A stretch of 64,000 bases of DNA from Bacteroidales bacterium (lineage in GTDB: Bacteria; Bacteroidota; Bacteroidia; Bacteroidales; P3), in the NCBI GenBank assembly GCA_017633985.1, contig JAGBOF010000036.1, positions 62,001-126,000 on the forward strand, given 5' to 3'. How positions within the stretch are numbered: position 1 is the stretch's first letter; each line of letters starts with the position of its first letter. Positions 11,437-19,595 of the stretch are shown here, in pieces. A program made the position numbers and the translations under genes. A model generated the notes under the pieces. It did no database searches, had not been told where the DNA came from, and saw only the letters and a list, made by a program, of their open reading frames with translations.

Positions 11437-11520
11437 ATCAGCCTTAAAAATAAATTAATCAGGCTGAATAATTTATTTTTAAGGCTGATTATTTTACTGA
11501 AACGGCGTTTTATTTTGACG
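11437..11520. repeat. 21-bp-period palindromic array 1 (4 units)
   Basis: Units start at 11437, 11458, 11479 and 11500, with heads ATCAGCCTTA, ATCAGGCTGA, TTAAGGCTGAT and AAACGGCGTTT, each followed by an AT-rich tail. Units 1 and 3 contain a perfect 19-bp inverted pair, 11437-11455 with 11471-11489. It lies after the giant gene's terminator and before the lpxK promoter. Confidence 0.8.
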
Positions 11521-11560
11521 GTTTTTGGCGCAATCATTTTTATACATCGGTAAATTTATT

Positions 11561-11568
11561 TATTTTTG
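11561..11568 (+). promoter_or_regulatory. Promoter -7 element of lpxK
   Basis: TATTTTTG matches TAnnTTTG. It overlaps an in-frame TTG at 11566, which argues against that codon as the start and for ATG 11587. Confidence 0.7.
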
Positions 11569-11586
11569 CAAAATAAACTTTCAAAC

Positions 11587-12540
11587 ATGTACTTACTTAT
11601 AACAATATTAAGGAACTTTCTTTTCAGATGCAACGTCATAAAATCCGAATCATATAATGATGTATGCGTTGTGTGTGTGGGCAATTTGAGAGTGGGCGGA
11701 ACGGGGAAAACTCCTATGATTGAGTATTTGATACGCAACCTCAAAGACGAATTTCCGCTTGCTGTCATATCCTTGGGTTATAAACGCAAAACCAAAGGCT
11801 TGAAAGAAGTTTTGACAGACAGTAATGCCGAAGACACTGGCGATGAACCTAAACAAATGAAGCTGAAATTTCCGCAGATACCGTTTTTTGTCAATAAAGA
11901 CCGCAACTTTGCAATTGATTATATACGCAAAAATCTGCCTGAAACTAAACTTATATTACTTGACGATGCATATCAATACCGCAAAACTCAACCTAATATA
12001 ACCGTTTTGCTTACCGAATATACCCGTCCGTATTTCAGTGACAGAATCATTCCTTACGGGCGTTTAAGGGAGAGCAAAAAAGAAAGCAAACGGGCGGATT
12101 ATATCATCGTAACCAAATGCCCTGAAAATATAATAGAGAATGACAAAAACAATTTCATACAAAAACTGAATCCTGCGCCGCATCAAAAGATTTTTTTCTC
12201 AAAAATAAACTACAAACCGCTTTCTTTGCCGCAGGATAAGAAGTCTTTGCTTTTTGTTGCGGGCATTGACAATCCCGAGCCTGCAACAGAGTTTCTTAAG
12301 CATGCGGGATATGATGTTTATTTGAAGAAATTTGCCGACCACCACCCTTTTTCTTTTGATGATATTAAGGAAATACGCCGCCTCGCAGGGAATGACCGAA
12401 TTATTATAACCACTGAAAAGGATGCCGTGCGGTTGAAAAAATTCGGTTTGAAATTTGAGAGTCTTAAAATAGAGAATGAAATTGACGGTAACTTTATTCA
12501 GATTATCAAAGACAGGATAAATAATTTTGTAAGGCAATAA
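11587..12540 (+). CDS. lpxK: Tetraacyldisaccharide 4'-kinase
   Basis: LpxK phosphorylates the 4' position of the lipid A disaccharide precursor at the inner face of the cytoplasmic membrane, a late step of lipid A synthesis. The protein has 317 residues, near the family norm. The P-loop region VGNLRVGGTGKTP lies near residues 31-43, preceded by the usual hydrophobic N-terminus (YLLITILRNFLF). The conserved DDGFQH-type motif reads DDAYQY here, with Tyr in place of His. An upstream in-frame TTG (11566) sits inside the promoter, so ATG 11587 is preferred. The gene stands alone and converges on rng across a bidirectional terminator. Confidence 0.93.
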   Translation: MYLLITILRNFLFRCNVIKSESYNDVCVVCVGNLRVGGTGKTPMIEYLIRNLKDEFPLAVISLGYKRKTKGLKEVLTDSNAEDTGDEPKQMKLKFPQIPFFVNKDRNFAIDYIRKNLPETKLILLDDAYQYRKTQPNITVLLTEYTRPYFSDRIIPYGRLRESKKESKRADYIIVTKCPENIIENDKNNFIQKLNPAPHQKIFFSKINYKPLSLPQDKKSLLFVAGIDNPEPATEFLKHAGYDVYLKKFADHHPFSFDDIKEIRRLAGNDRIIITTEKDAVRLKKFGLKFESLKIENEIDGNFIQIIKDRINNFVRQ

Positions 12541-12583
12541 CAAAAAAATATACCGCCACTGTGTGATGATATATTAAAACAAT

Positions 12584-12620
12584 AATACGCCGCAAAAGCA
12601 ATAACTTTATGCGGCGTATT
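12584..12620. terminator. Bidirectional terminator between lpxK and rng
   Basis: AATACGCCGCA (12584-12594) pairs perfectly with TGCGGCGTATT (12610-12620). AT-rich sequence on both sides (ATATTAAAACAAT and TTGTTTC) suits the two convergent genes. Confidence 0.8.
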
Positions 12621-12631
12621 GTTTCAATGTC

Positions 12632-14182
12632 TTATAATTCTATTTTGTCTCCGTTGGAATTCAAGAAAATGTATTCCGTTACCGACAAATCATTGGAAGA
12701 TATTATTTTCAGCTTGATATTGTAGTCCTTCTCCCACTTATGATAAGGCTTTTTGAAAATACCTTTGGTCAAATAAGCAGCAACAAAAGGATGCGTTACC
12801 ACGGTAAGACGTTTTTCATTTTGTTCCTGCGAAAGGAATTTGACATCGTGACGGATGTCACTGACGACATTGATAGATGATTTGACCTTACCGCTTCCTC
12901 CGCACATAGGACAAAGTTCCGATACCTCAACATCAACGACAGGGCGTATCCTTTGGCGTGTTATCTGCATCAGACAGAACTTACTAAGCGGTAATATCGT
13001 GTGCCGCGCCTTGTCTTTAGCTAATTCCTCACGCATTGTGTCATAGAGTTTCTTACAATTGACTTTAGAATTCATGTCAATGAAGTCTATAACTATTATT
13101 CCGCCCATATCCCTTAAACGCAATTGCCGTGCAATCTCAAAAGCCGCTTCGGTATTAACCATTAAAGCATTCTCTTCTTGATCCTGCGAAGCCTTGGTAC
13201 GCGGACCCGAATTAACGTCAATAACAGCCATCGCTTCGGTCTGTTCTATCACTAGATAAATACCCGAACGAATGGTTACAACCTTACCGAATGCATTTTT
13301 TATTTGGGCATCTACGCTGAACTGTTCGAATATCGGGGTTTGTAACTTATAGTGGTGGAGAATGTCTTCCTTTTGAGGATAAATCTTGGAAATATAATCG
13401 TGCAATTCATTATATACATGCTCATTGTTTACATATATATTGCTGAATTCTTCCGACAACATCTCTCTAACTGTGACTATGGACGAGTCCGCTTCGGCTA
13501 CAAGCTTGACAGGAGGTACTGCATTGCGCAGTTTCTTGACTACAGACTCCCATTTTGCATACAATTCCTTAACGTCTGCATCCAATTCCAATGCACTTTT
13601 GCCTTCGGCAGCCGTACGGATGATCAGACCCGTATTTTCAGGCTGTATACTTGTCAAAAGCCGTCGCAATCTCTTACGTTCATCAATGCTTTGTATCTTC
13701 TGGGATACCGTAATCTTCTTTCCGAAAGGCACCAAAACCACATAACGTCCAGCAAAAGATATTTCACCGCTCAAACGAGGGCCTTTAGTGGAAATAGGTT
13801 CCTTGGTTATTTGAACCAAAACAAGTTGTCCCTGTTTTAAAACATCTGTAATCAGTCCGTTTTTTACAAGTTCTGGTTGGGATTTCTTTTGTGTCAAGGC
13901 TCCTTCTGCATTTCCCGCTACGCATTTCGTAACAAAATCCTGCATCTTAAGGAAATTATGCCCCATATCCAAATAATGGAGAAATCCGTCCTTACCCGCA
14001 CCTACATCAACAAACGCAGAATTCAATCCTGCCATCAACTTTTTGACCTGACCAAGATAAATATTCCCTGCAATGTAGTCCTGTCCGGGATTATCCTTAT
14101 GAAGTTCTACCAGTTTCTTATCTTCCAATAACGCAATTTCAACTCCCGATTCTTTTACATCAATTATCAAATCCTTATTCAT
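12632..14182 (-). CDS. rng: Ribonuclease G (Rne/Rng family)
   Basis: This endoribonuclease is involved in rRNA maturation and mRNA decay. The protein is 516 residues, RNase G size, without the long C-terminal scaffold of E. coli RNase E. An S1-like domain lies near residues 35-130 (GNIYLGQVKKLMAGLNSAFV). The catalytic core shows AVIDVNSGPRTKAS and GGIIVIDFIDMNS, which carry the metal-binding aspartates. The Zn-link motif CPMCGGSGKV lies near residue 410. It is downstream of the HU and microprotein genes on the same strand but is separated from them by a terminator, so it probably has its own promoter. No clear TAnnTTTG was seen directly upstream. Confidence 0.95.
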   Translation of the reverse strand: MNKDLIIDVKESGVEIALLEDKKLVELHKDNPGQDYIAGNIYLGQVKKLMAGLNSAFVDVGAGKDGFLHYLDMGHNFLKMQDFVTKCVAGNAEGALTQKKSQPELVKNGLITDVLKQGQLVLVQITKEPISTKGPRLSGEISFAGRYVVLVPFGKKITVSQKIQSIDERKRLRRLLTSIQPENTGLIIRTAAEGKSALELDADVKELYAKWESVVKKLRNAVPPVKLVAEADSSIVTVREMLSEEFSNIYVNNEHVYNELHDYISKIYPQKEDILHHYKLQTPIFEQFSVDAQIKNAFGKVVTIRSGIYLVIEQTEAMAVIDVNSGPRTKASQDQEENALMVNTEAAFEIARQLRLRDMGGIIVIDFIDMNSKVNCKKLYDTMREELAKDKARHTILPLSKFCLMQITRQRIRPVVDVEVSELCPMCGGSGKVKSSINVVSDIRHDVKFLSQEQNEKRLTVVTHPFVAAYLTKGIFKKPYHKWEKDYNIKLKIISSNDLSVTEYIFLNSNGDKIEL

Positions 14183-14228
14183 TGGAGTTAGTTTTATTTT
14201 ACGGTTATTGAAACAAATAATAAAAAAT

Positions 14229-14272
14229 ATTGCGAAACTGCATGCTTATTTCAGCACATTGAGTTTCGCAAT
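14229..14272 (-). terminator. Terminator after the HU/microprotein unit
   Basis: ATTGCGAAACT pairs with AGTTTCGCAAT as an 11-bp stem. On the minus strand it is followed by ATTTTTTATTATTT. Confidence 0.8.
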
Positions 14273-14297
14273 AAAAGGTTTTTAAGACATGTAAGAA

Positions 14298-14387
14298 TTA
14301 TTTATTCTTATGTCTGTTCTTTCTCAAACGTTTTTTACGTTTGTGAGTTGCCATCTTGTGGCCTTTTCTCTTTTTTCCGCTTGGCAT
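14298..14387 (-). CDS. 29-residue basic microprotein, AURKAIP1/COX24-like
   Basis: This ORF runs from ATG at 14387 to TAA at 14298. It starts MPSGKKRKGHKMATHKRKK and continues LRKNRHKNK. More than half of the residues are Lys, Arg or His. Its content and its place between HU and rng match the small AURKAIP1/COX24-domain proteins annotated in Bacteroidota. That domain is shared with the mitochondrial small-subunit protein mS38 and the mycobacterial ribosomal protein bS22 (established knowledge). A ribosomal location is therefore an inference. It is easily missed because of its length. It is probably co-transcribed with HU (26-bp gap) and ends at its own terminator. Confidence 0.85.
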   Translation of the reverse strand: MPSGKKRKGHKMATHKRKKRLRKNRHKNK

Positions 14388-14413
14388 TTTTGTAATTGTA
14401 TTAAAATATTAAA

Positions 14414-14698
14414 CTATTTAACGTTATTCTTTATTTCTTCCACGAAAACTTTTGAAGGTTTGAAAGAAGGAATATTATGTGCCGGTATAATAATTGTAGT
14501 ATTCTTTGAAATATTACGTCCGGTTTTTTCAGCTCTGCGTTTTATTATAAAACTGCCGAAGCCTCTCAAATAAACGTTATTTCCTTTTTTCATGGCATCC
14601 TTTAACACTTCCATAAACGATTCCACAACTTCCTGCACGTTTACTTTCTCTATCCCTGTCTTTTGTGCAATTTCTGCAACTATCTCAGCTTTTGTCAT
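14414..14698 (-). CDS. HU/IHF-family DNA-binding protein
   Basis: This is a 94-residue nucleoid-associated protein that binds and bends DNA as a dimer. The HU fold is clear: MTKAEIVAEIAQKTGI at the N-terminus, VYLRGFGSFIIKRRAEKTGRN leading into the beta-arm, and the arm-tip region IIIPAHNIPSFKPSKVF. The Pro in the arm tip is the usual intercalating position. The length is standard. A TAnnTTTG element lies 69-76 nt upstream on the minus strand, and the microprotein gene follows. I cannot tell HU from IHF subunit by sight. Confidence 0.93.
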   Translation of the reverse strand: MTKAEIVAEIAQKTGIEKVNVQEVVESFMEVLKDAMKKGNNVYLRGFGSFIIKRRAEKTGRNISKNTTIIIPAHNIPSFKPSKVFVEEIKNNVK

Positions 14699-14766
14699 GT
14701 CTTTTTTAATTTTTAAGTTATATTAAAATTAACTACTATTGTTTTAACAGTACGTAATTGAATTTG

Positions 14767-14774
14767 CAAAATTA
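14767..14774 (-). promoter_or_regulatory. Promoter -7 element of the HU gene
   Basis: On the minus strand it reads TAATTTTG, followed by CAAATTC. Confidence 0.65.
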
Positions 14775-14800
14775 TAAAATTTTTGAATACTACCAAAAAT

Positions 14801-14835
14801 AAAAGACCGATTTTTTTAGTTAATCGGTCTTTTTT
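14801..14835 (-). terminator. Terminator of the lipoprotein gene
   Basis: AAAAGACCGAT and ATCGGTCTTTT form the stem. On the minus strand it sits just past the stop at 14859 and runs into TTTTATTTTTGG. Confidence 0.8.
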
Positions 14836-14858
14836 CTACCTTTTAAGGTTATTTTTTT

Positions 14859-15425
14859 CTATTTGGTGAACTGGCTTATTATAGAACTGGATTCTATCGC
14901 AGTGAATGTTCCAGAAATATCGTCACCTGCCGTTATCAACTTAATAATAGAAGAAGCATCCAATCCGGAAAGATCTTCATATTGGATAGCTTTACCCTTG
15001 AATGTACCCGTTACTTTTGCAGAAGATATGGTTACATTGCATTCTCCCGCTACTACGATATACATTTGGTCTTTATTGTCAAACGGAACGAATGTCATAA
15101 CGTTTTCAAACTTTCCGAAATCCAAACCGCCCGTGATAAGTTTTGTCCAATCGCTTAAATCCGTAACGTTAGTAACTCCTAAAGTATATGCACCGGATTT
15201 TGTTCCGTTTAATTGGATTGCAACGGCATTTTTTCCGTCAGTTGTTGCAACGTATGTCTTACCGTCTTGCTGATAAGAGGCAACTCCCGTAAATGAATGC
15301 GAAGTTCCGTTTATTACCATTTCCATTTTTCCCGTCAACTCCGTAATAGGATTGTCATCTTCATCACAAGAGATGAACATAAAAGGCAATGCCAAACATG
15401 CCAAGCTTAAAAGTAATTTTTTCAT
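14859..15425 (-). CDS. Hypothetical lipoprotein
   Basis: This is a 188-residue lipoprotein. The signal peptide MKKLLLSLACLALPFMFIS is followed by the lipobox Cys and an acidic DEDD stretch. In Bacteroidota an acidic run after the Cys often accompanies surface export of lipoproteins. The mature part is beta-rich, with GKMEMVINGTSHSFTG near the start and a closing GTFTAIESS strand. This resembles small immunoglobulin-like or lipocalin-like Bacteroidota lipoproteins, but I cannot name the family. The start at 15425 is chosen for its signal peptide; the longer frame (to 15506) crosses the promoter. It is monocistronic and divergent from mreC. Confidence 0.75.
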   Translation of the reverse strand: MKKLLLSLACLALPFMFISCDEDDNPITELTGKMEMVINGTSHSFTGVASYQQDGKTYVATTDGKNAVAIQLNGTKSGAYTLGVTNVTDLSDWTKLITGGLDFGKFENVMTFVPFDNKDQMYIVVAGECNVTISSAKVTGTFKGKAIQYEDLSGLDASSIIKLITAGDDISGTFTAIESSSIISQFTK

Positions 15426-15476
15426 TTTATTCTCTGTTTTTAAGTTAATAAATACTGTTTTCCTTATTCTGAATTG

Positions 15477-15484
15477 CAAAGGTA
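15477..15484 (-). promoter_or_regulatory. Promoter -7 element of the lipoprotein gene
   Basis: On the minus strand it reads TACCTTTG, about 50 nt before the ATG at 15425. It excludes the longer upstream start. Confidence 0.65.
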
Positions 15485-15569
15485 TGTTATTTTTGCAGAA
15501 CTGCAAAATTATTTATCAATTTTTATTCCGGCCATACGAAAATTTTCATCAATCATGCGGATAAAATCA

Positions 15570-15653
15570 AAACGGCTTAAGGCAAAATTAATATCGCAGA
15601 TTATTTTACTGATCTGCGATATCGTTAAAATAATACGGCGTTTTAATTTTACG
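15570..15653. repeat. 21-bp-period palindromic array 2 (4 units)
   Basis: Units start at 15570, 15591, 15612 and 15633, with heads AAACGGCTTAAG, ATATCGCAGAT, ATCTGCGATAT and ATACGGCGTTT. Heads 2 and 3 are exact reverse complements (11 bp). This array lies between two divergent promoters, so it is not simply a terminator. Confidence 0.8.
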
Positions 15654-15763
15654 TAATGACGTAACAAAAAACAATCACTCTTTAAAATTGTAAAATATCA
15701 TCAAATAAGTACGGCAAATTGATATTTCAAAAAATTTTTAACTGTAAATAGTAACTTTTTTTA

Positions 15764-15771
15764 TAACTTTG
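15764..15771 (+). promoter_or_regulatory. Promoter -7 element of mreC
   Basis: TAACTTTG is followed by CAGTCCG, 35 nt before the mreC start codon. Confidence 0.65.
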
Positions 15772-15805
15772 CAGTCCGTTTATACGGAAAGAATATTTTG
15801 TTGCA

Positions 15806-16651
15806 ATGAATAATTTAATCAGATTTTTGCGGCGGTATTATTATGTATTTCTCTTCTTGGTTTTGGAGGGATTAAGCATCTATTTCATAACCTTAAATGA
15901 CAGCAAACAATCCAGCAGTATTATTTCCGCCGCCAATAACATATCGGGAACATTCAATAATACAATTGAAAATATAAACTCTTATTTTTATCTGAAAAGC
16001 AAAAACGATGCTTTGGTTAAAGAAAACCTGCAATTACGGCAGCAAATAAGCAGTTCGTATGTCAAACTGATTAACAACATCCATGAAGAATCTGATACCG
16101 TATATAAGCAACGTTTTTCGTTCATTGATGCCCGTGTTATCTCTAAAACGGTAAACAAAAGAAACAATTATTTCATGTTAGACAAAGGTTCGCTTTCAGG
16201 AGTTGAGCCTGATATGGGAGTAATTGCGCCGAACGGTGTAGTGGGAACGGTGGTAAAAACAACGGAAAACTTTTCGCTTGTTATGAGTGTGCTTCATCAG
16301 GACAGCAAACTTAATGTAAGAAACGAAAGAACCAAGACTACGGGAACTTTAATATGGAACGGGCATACTTATTCTACCGGGCAAATCGTAGATATGCCTT
16401 CAAGCATTGCTTTAAAGAAAGGTGATACGGTTGTAACGAGCGGTTTTTCCCGTGACATACCCGAAGGAATCATGATAGGAACCGTTAAAGATTTTACAAA
16501 GGAAAGCGGAACTGGTTTTTATAAAGTAAACGTAAAATTTTCCGTCGATTACAATAAATTAGAATATGTTTATGTAATCAAAAACTTCTTCAAAACGGAG
16601 CAGGACAAACTGATGGAAAACATTAAAGAACTTCAGGAGGAACAACAATGA
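15806..16651 (+). CDS. mreC: Rod shape-determining protein MreC
   Basis: MreC is a bitopic inner-membrane protein of the elongasome that links MreB to periplasmic cell-wall enzymes. The 281 residues contain one N-terminal membrane segment (about 11-30), a coiled coil (about 55-90, KSKNDALVKENLQLRQQI) and the periplasmic beta domain with VNKRNNYFMLDKGSLSGVEPDMG and VVTSGFSRDIPEGIMIG. Its stop codon overlaps the mreD start, so the two are translationally coupled. Unlike the common mreB-mreC-mreD-mrdA-rodA order, mreB is not upstream: a divergent lipoprotein gene is there instead. Confidence 0.95.
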   Translation: MNNLIRFLRRYYYVFLFLVLEGLSIYFITLNDSKQSSSIISAANNISGTFNNTIENINSYFYLKSKNDALVKENLQLRQQISSSYVKLINNIHEESDTVYKQRFSFIDARVISKTVNKRNNYFMLDKGSLSGVEPDMGVIAPNGVVGTVVKTTENFSLVMSVLHQDSKLNVRNERTKTTGTLIWNGHTYSTGQIVDMPSSIALKKGDTVVTSGFSRDIPEGIMIGTVKDFTKESGTGFYKVNVKFSVDYNKLEYVYVIKNFFKTEQDKLMENIKELQEEQQ

Positions 16652-17160
16652 TAAGGGATATTGTTATTTGTGCGGTTCAATTCATTATACTTGTATTTTG
16701 TCAGGTCTTTATACTTGACAACATTTACTTTCTCGGTTTTATCAATCCTATGCTCTATGTGTGGTTTATAATAATGTTGCCTTTTGCGACTCCCAAATGG
16801 TTGGTTTTGGTTTCTTCTTTCGTTTTGGGCGTATGCATTGATGTTTTTTCGGCGGATATAGGGATAAATGCCTGCGTATGCGTGCTGATAGGTTTTATAA
16901 GACCTGCACTTTTAAATGCTTTCTCGGGCAATATAGACAATGTAACGTTTCAAAGACCGTCAGTTTCGTCATTGGGACTAAAAAACTACCTACCTTATAT
17001 GGCACTTACCGTTTTTATACACCATCTTTTGTATTTTCTGATTGAAAACTTCTCGTTTGATGAAATTTTGACAACATTGCTGCGGATTGTTTTAAGTTCT
17101 GTTGTTACTATAATATTAATATTGCTCTCTGATATGATATTTTTCAAGAAAAACGAATAA
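16648..17160 (+). CDS. mreD: Rod shape-determining protein MreD
   Basis: MreD is a polytopic inner-membrane partner of MreC in the elongasome. The 170 residues are largely hydrophobic, with about five membrane segments (for example VICAVQFIILVFCQVFIL at the start and VVTIILILLSDMIFF near the end). The gene overlaps mreC by 4 bp. Assignment rests on size, topology and position after mreC, since MreD sequences are poorly conserved. The next gene starts 9 bp downstream. Confidence 0.88.
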   Translation: MIRDIVICAVQFIILVFCQVFILDNIYFLGFINPMLYVWFIIMLPFATPKWLVLVSSFVLGVCIDVFSADIGINACVCVLIGFIRPALLNAFSGNIDNVTFQRPSVSSLGLKNYLPYMALTVFIHHLLYFLIENFSFDEILTTLLRIVLSSVVTIILILLSDMIFFKKNE

Positions 17161-17169
17161 TTACCGATT

Positions 17170-18393
17170 ATGAAACTATTGATTCTTACACAATATTTCC
17201 CACCTGAAGTAGGTGCTCCGCAGAACCGTTTGTATGAATTGGCATTGAGATTGAAAGACAAAGGCACGGACGTAGAAATTTTAACTGCTATGCCCAATTA
17301 TCCGCAAATGCAGATTCATGATGCTTACAAAGGAAAGAAATATTGCGAAGAAACACTCGGCGGATTAAAAATAAAACGTACTTGGATATACGTTTCACAG
17401 AAAAAAAGTATTGCAAAACGTCTTTTAAATTACTTCTCATTTGTTTTTTCCTCACTGTTTTACGGATTAATCAAACTGGAAAAGAAAGACATATTGCTTG
17501 TTGAATCGCCGCCTTTGTTTTTGGGAATCACGGCTTATTTGTTAAGCAAAGCAAAGAGGGCAAAGATGGTCTTTAATGTGTCGGATTTATGGCCTGAAAG
17601 TGCGGAAAAATTAGATATAATACACAATAAAACCATTTTAAAAGCGGCTACGCTTTTGGAAGAATTTTGTTATAAGAAGGCTGCATTGATTTCAGGTCAG
17701 ACGCAGGGTATTTGCAGAAATATTAAGGAACGTTTCCCTGATAAGAATGTTTATTGGCTCAAAAACGGGGTGGATATACATTTTTATGACGTAAACAAAC
17801 AGACTGAAAAAAGATTCAGGAAAGAAAAAGGATTTACACAAGAAGATTTTATTTTGTTTTACGGAGGAATAATAGGGCATGCACAAGGATTGGAAGTTAT
17901 CTTGAATGCGGCAAACTTATTAAGGGAACATACAGATATAAAATTCGTGCTTTTGGGTAACGGTCCCGAAAAGGAGAATTTGCTTAAACTAAAATCAGAA
18001 CTACAATTGACAAATGTTTTCTTTTATGACGCCGTAGCAAAATCACAGATGCAGGAAATTATCACTCAAACTGATGCCGCAGTCATACCTTTGAAGAAAC
18101 TTGATTTGTTTAAAGGTGCGATACCTTCTAAAATATTTGAAAATTTAGCCCTGAAGAAACCCGTTATTTTGGGATTGGAAGGAGAGGCAAAGGAATTATT
18201 TATTGACGAAGGCAAATGCGGGGTAAGCTTTGAACCTGAAAACGCCGAAGATTTGGCTGATAAAATCATGTACATCTACAATAACAGGGATCAAGCCCGT
18301 CAAATGGGAGAAAACGGATTGAATTATGCCTATAAAAACTTCAACCGTGACATTATTGCAGAAGAATTTTACAAACAACTGTGTGCTTTATGA
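17170..18393 (+). CDS. Glycosyltransferase family 4, WbuB-like
   Basis: This 407-residue cytoplasmic GT-B glycosyltransferase probably adds a sugar to a lipid-linked glycan. The N-terminal Rossmann domain opens LILTQYFPPEVGAPQNRLYE, typical of the WbuB/WcaI-like branch. The C-terminal donor domain has FILFYGGIIGHAQGLEVIL, VLLGNGPEKENL and the family motif region around GAIPSKIFENLALKKPVI. It lies 9 bp after mreD and overlaps wecB by 4 bp, so mreC to wecB can be one operon. The wecB neighbour suggests a ManNAc- or GlcNAc-containing glycan, but acceptor and donor are unknown. Confidence 0.85.
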   Translation: MKLLILTQYFPPEVGAPQNRLYELALRLKDKGTDVEILTAMPNYPQMQIHDAYKGKKYCEETLGGLKIKRTWIYVSQKKSIAKRLLNYFSFVFSSLFYGLIKLEKKDILLVESPPLFLGITAYLLSKAKRAKMVFNVSDLWPESAEKLDIIHNKTILKAATLLEEFCYKKAALISGQTQGICRNIKERFPDKNVYWLKNGVDIHFYDVNKQTEKRFRKEKGFTQEDFILFYGGIIGHAQGLEVILNAANLLREHTDIKFVLLGNGPEKENLLKLKSELQLTNVFFYDAVAKSQMQEIITQTDAAVIPLKKLDLFKGAIPSKIFENLALKKPVILGLEGEAKELFIDEGKCGVSFEPENAEDLADKIMYIYNNRDQARQMGENGLNYAYKNFNRDIIAEEFYKQLCAL

Positions 18394-19538
18394 AAATACT
18401 TACCGTAATAGGAGCAAGGCCTCAAATAATAAAAGCATCAGCTCTGTCAAGAGCCATACAAAACGGTTATTCTAACAAAATAGAAGAAGTAATCGTCCAC
18501 ACAGGACAACACTACGATGCTTCAATGAGCGGTATTTTCTTTTCGGAACTTCAGATTCCGAAAGAAAAGTACAATCTTAATACAGGAAGTCTTTCTCACG
18601 GCAAACAAACTGCACGTATGATTGAAGGCATTGAAGACATCATTCTTTCGGAACGTCCCGATGCCCTTGTAATATACGGTGATACTAACTCAACTCTCGC
18701 AGGTGCCGTTGCGGCATCAAAACTCCTGATTCCCGTTATACATATTGAGGCAGGGCTCCGCTCGTTTGACAAGACTATGCCCGAAGAAATTAACCGCATA
18801 TTGTCAGACAATGTCTCCACGCTTTTATTTACACCGACACAAACAGGATATAATAATTTAATCAGCGAAGGTTTCCCGTCAGAAATATGCAAAAAACCTG
18901 ATTTCAACCATCCTAACATATATCATTGCGGAGATATTATGTTGGATAATACTCTTTATTTCCGCAATATTGCTCTTAACAATACGGAATACAAGAAAAA
19001 ATACGGTGATAATTTTATTTTATGCACCGTTCACCGCAATACGAACACAGATAACGCAGAAAAATTATCTAATATATTCCTTTCCTTACTTGAAACGGCA
19101 AAGATGCAAAAAATTATAATGCCATTGCATCCCCGCACGAAGAAAATGGCGGAACAATTACTTCCTGCAGATCTGCAAAAAGCAATAAGGAACAATCCTA
19201 ATATTATTATAACTGATCCTGTCGGCTATTTGGAAATGATTTATTTGGAATCCATGTCCTCATTTGTCATAACAGACAGCGGAGGTGTGCAAAAAGAAGC
19301 CTATTTTCTCGGAAAACCGTGTATAATATTACGTCCGCAAACGGAATGGGTGGAAATCGTAGACGCAGGTGCCGCAATTATTACTGATACTGACAAAGAA
19401 AAAATAGTACAATCAGCAAAATTGTTTTCCGATGAATCAGTTCGCAATAAAATCCGCACACAATGCCTTGACAGTAAACTGTTCGGTAATGGCAAAACGG
19501 CGGAATTTATCTGCAAAACCATAACGGAATGTTTGTAA
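18390..19538 (+). CDS. wecB: UDP-N-acetylglucosamine 2-epimerase (non-hydrolysing)
   Basis: The enzyme interconverts UDP-GlcNAc and UDP-ManNAc in the cytoplasm, supplying ManNAc for surface glycans. With start at ATG 18390, the protein has 382 residues. Family motifs are GARPQIIKASALSRAI at the N-terminus, VHTGQHYDASMSGIFFSEL, IHIEAGLRSFDKTMPEEINR and, near residue 290, DSGGVQKEAYFLGKPCIILR. The ATGA overlap with the upstream glycosyltransferase (18390-18393) fixes this start over the GTG nine bases earlier and implies coupling. No UDP-ManNAc dehydrogenase lies next to it. Confidence 0.92.
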   Translation: MKILTVIGARPQIIKASALSRAIQNGYSNKIEEVIVHTGQHYDASMSGIFFSELQIPKEKYNLNTGSLSHGKQTARMIEGIEDIILSERPDALVIYGDTNSTLAGAVAASKLLIPVIHIEAGLRSFDKTMPEEINRILSDNVSTLLFTPTQTGYNNLISEGFPSEICKKPDFNHPNIYHCGDIMLDNTLYFRNIALNNTEYKKKYGDNFILCTVHRNTNTDNAEKLSNIFLSLLETAKMQKIIMPLHPRTKKMAEQLLPADLQKAIRNNPNIIITDPVGYLEMIYLESMSSFVITDSGGVQKEAYFLGKPCIILRPQTEWVEIVDAGAAIITDTDKEKIVQSAKLFSDESVRNKIRTQCLDSKLFGNGKTAEFICKTITECL

Positions 19539-19595
19539 AAACTATTAAAACAACGATTATAAATATTTAACACAAATAATAAAGCAATATTAATC

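Noticed and set aside
11566-11586. TTG start seven codons upstream for lpxK
   Set aside because: It overlaps the TAnnTTTG promoter element; ATG 11587 gives the expected N-terminus.
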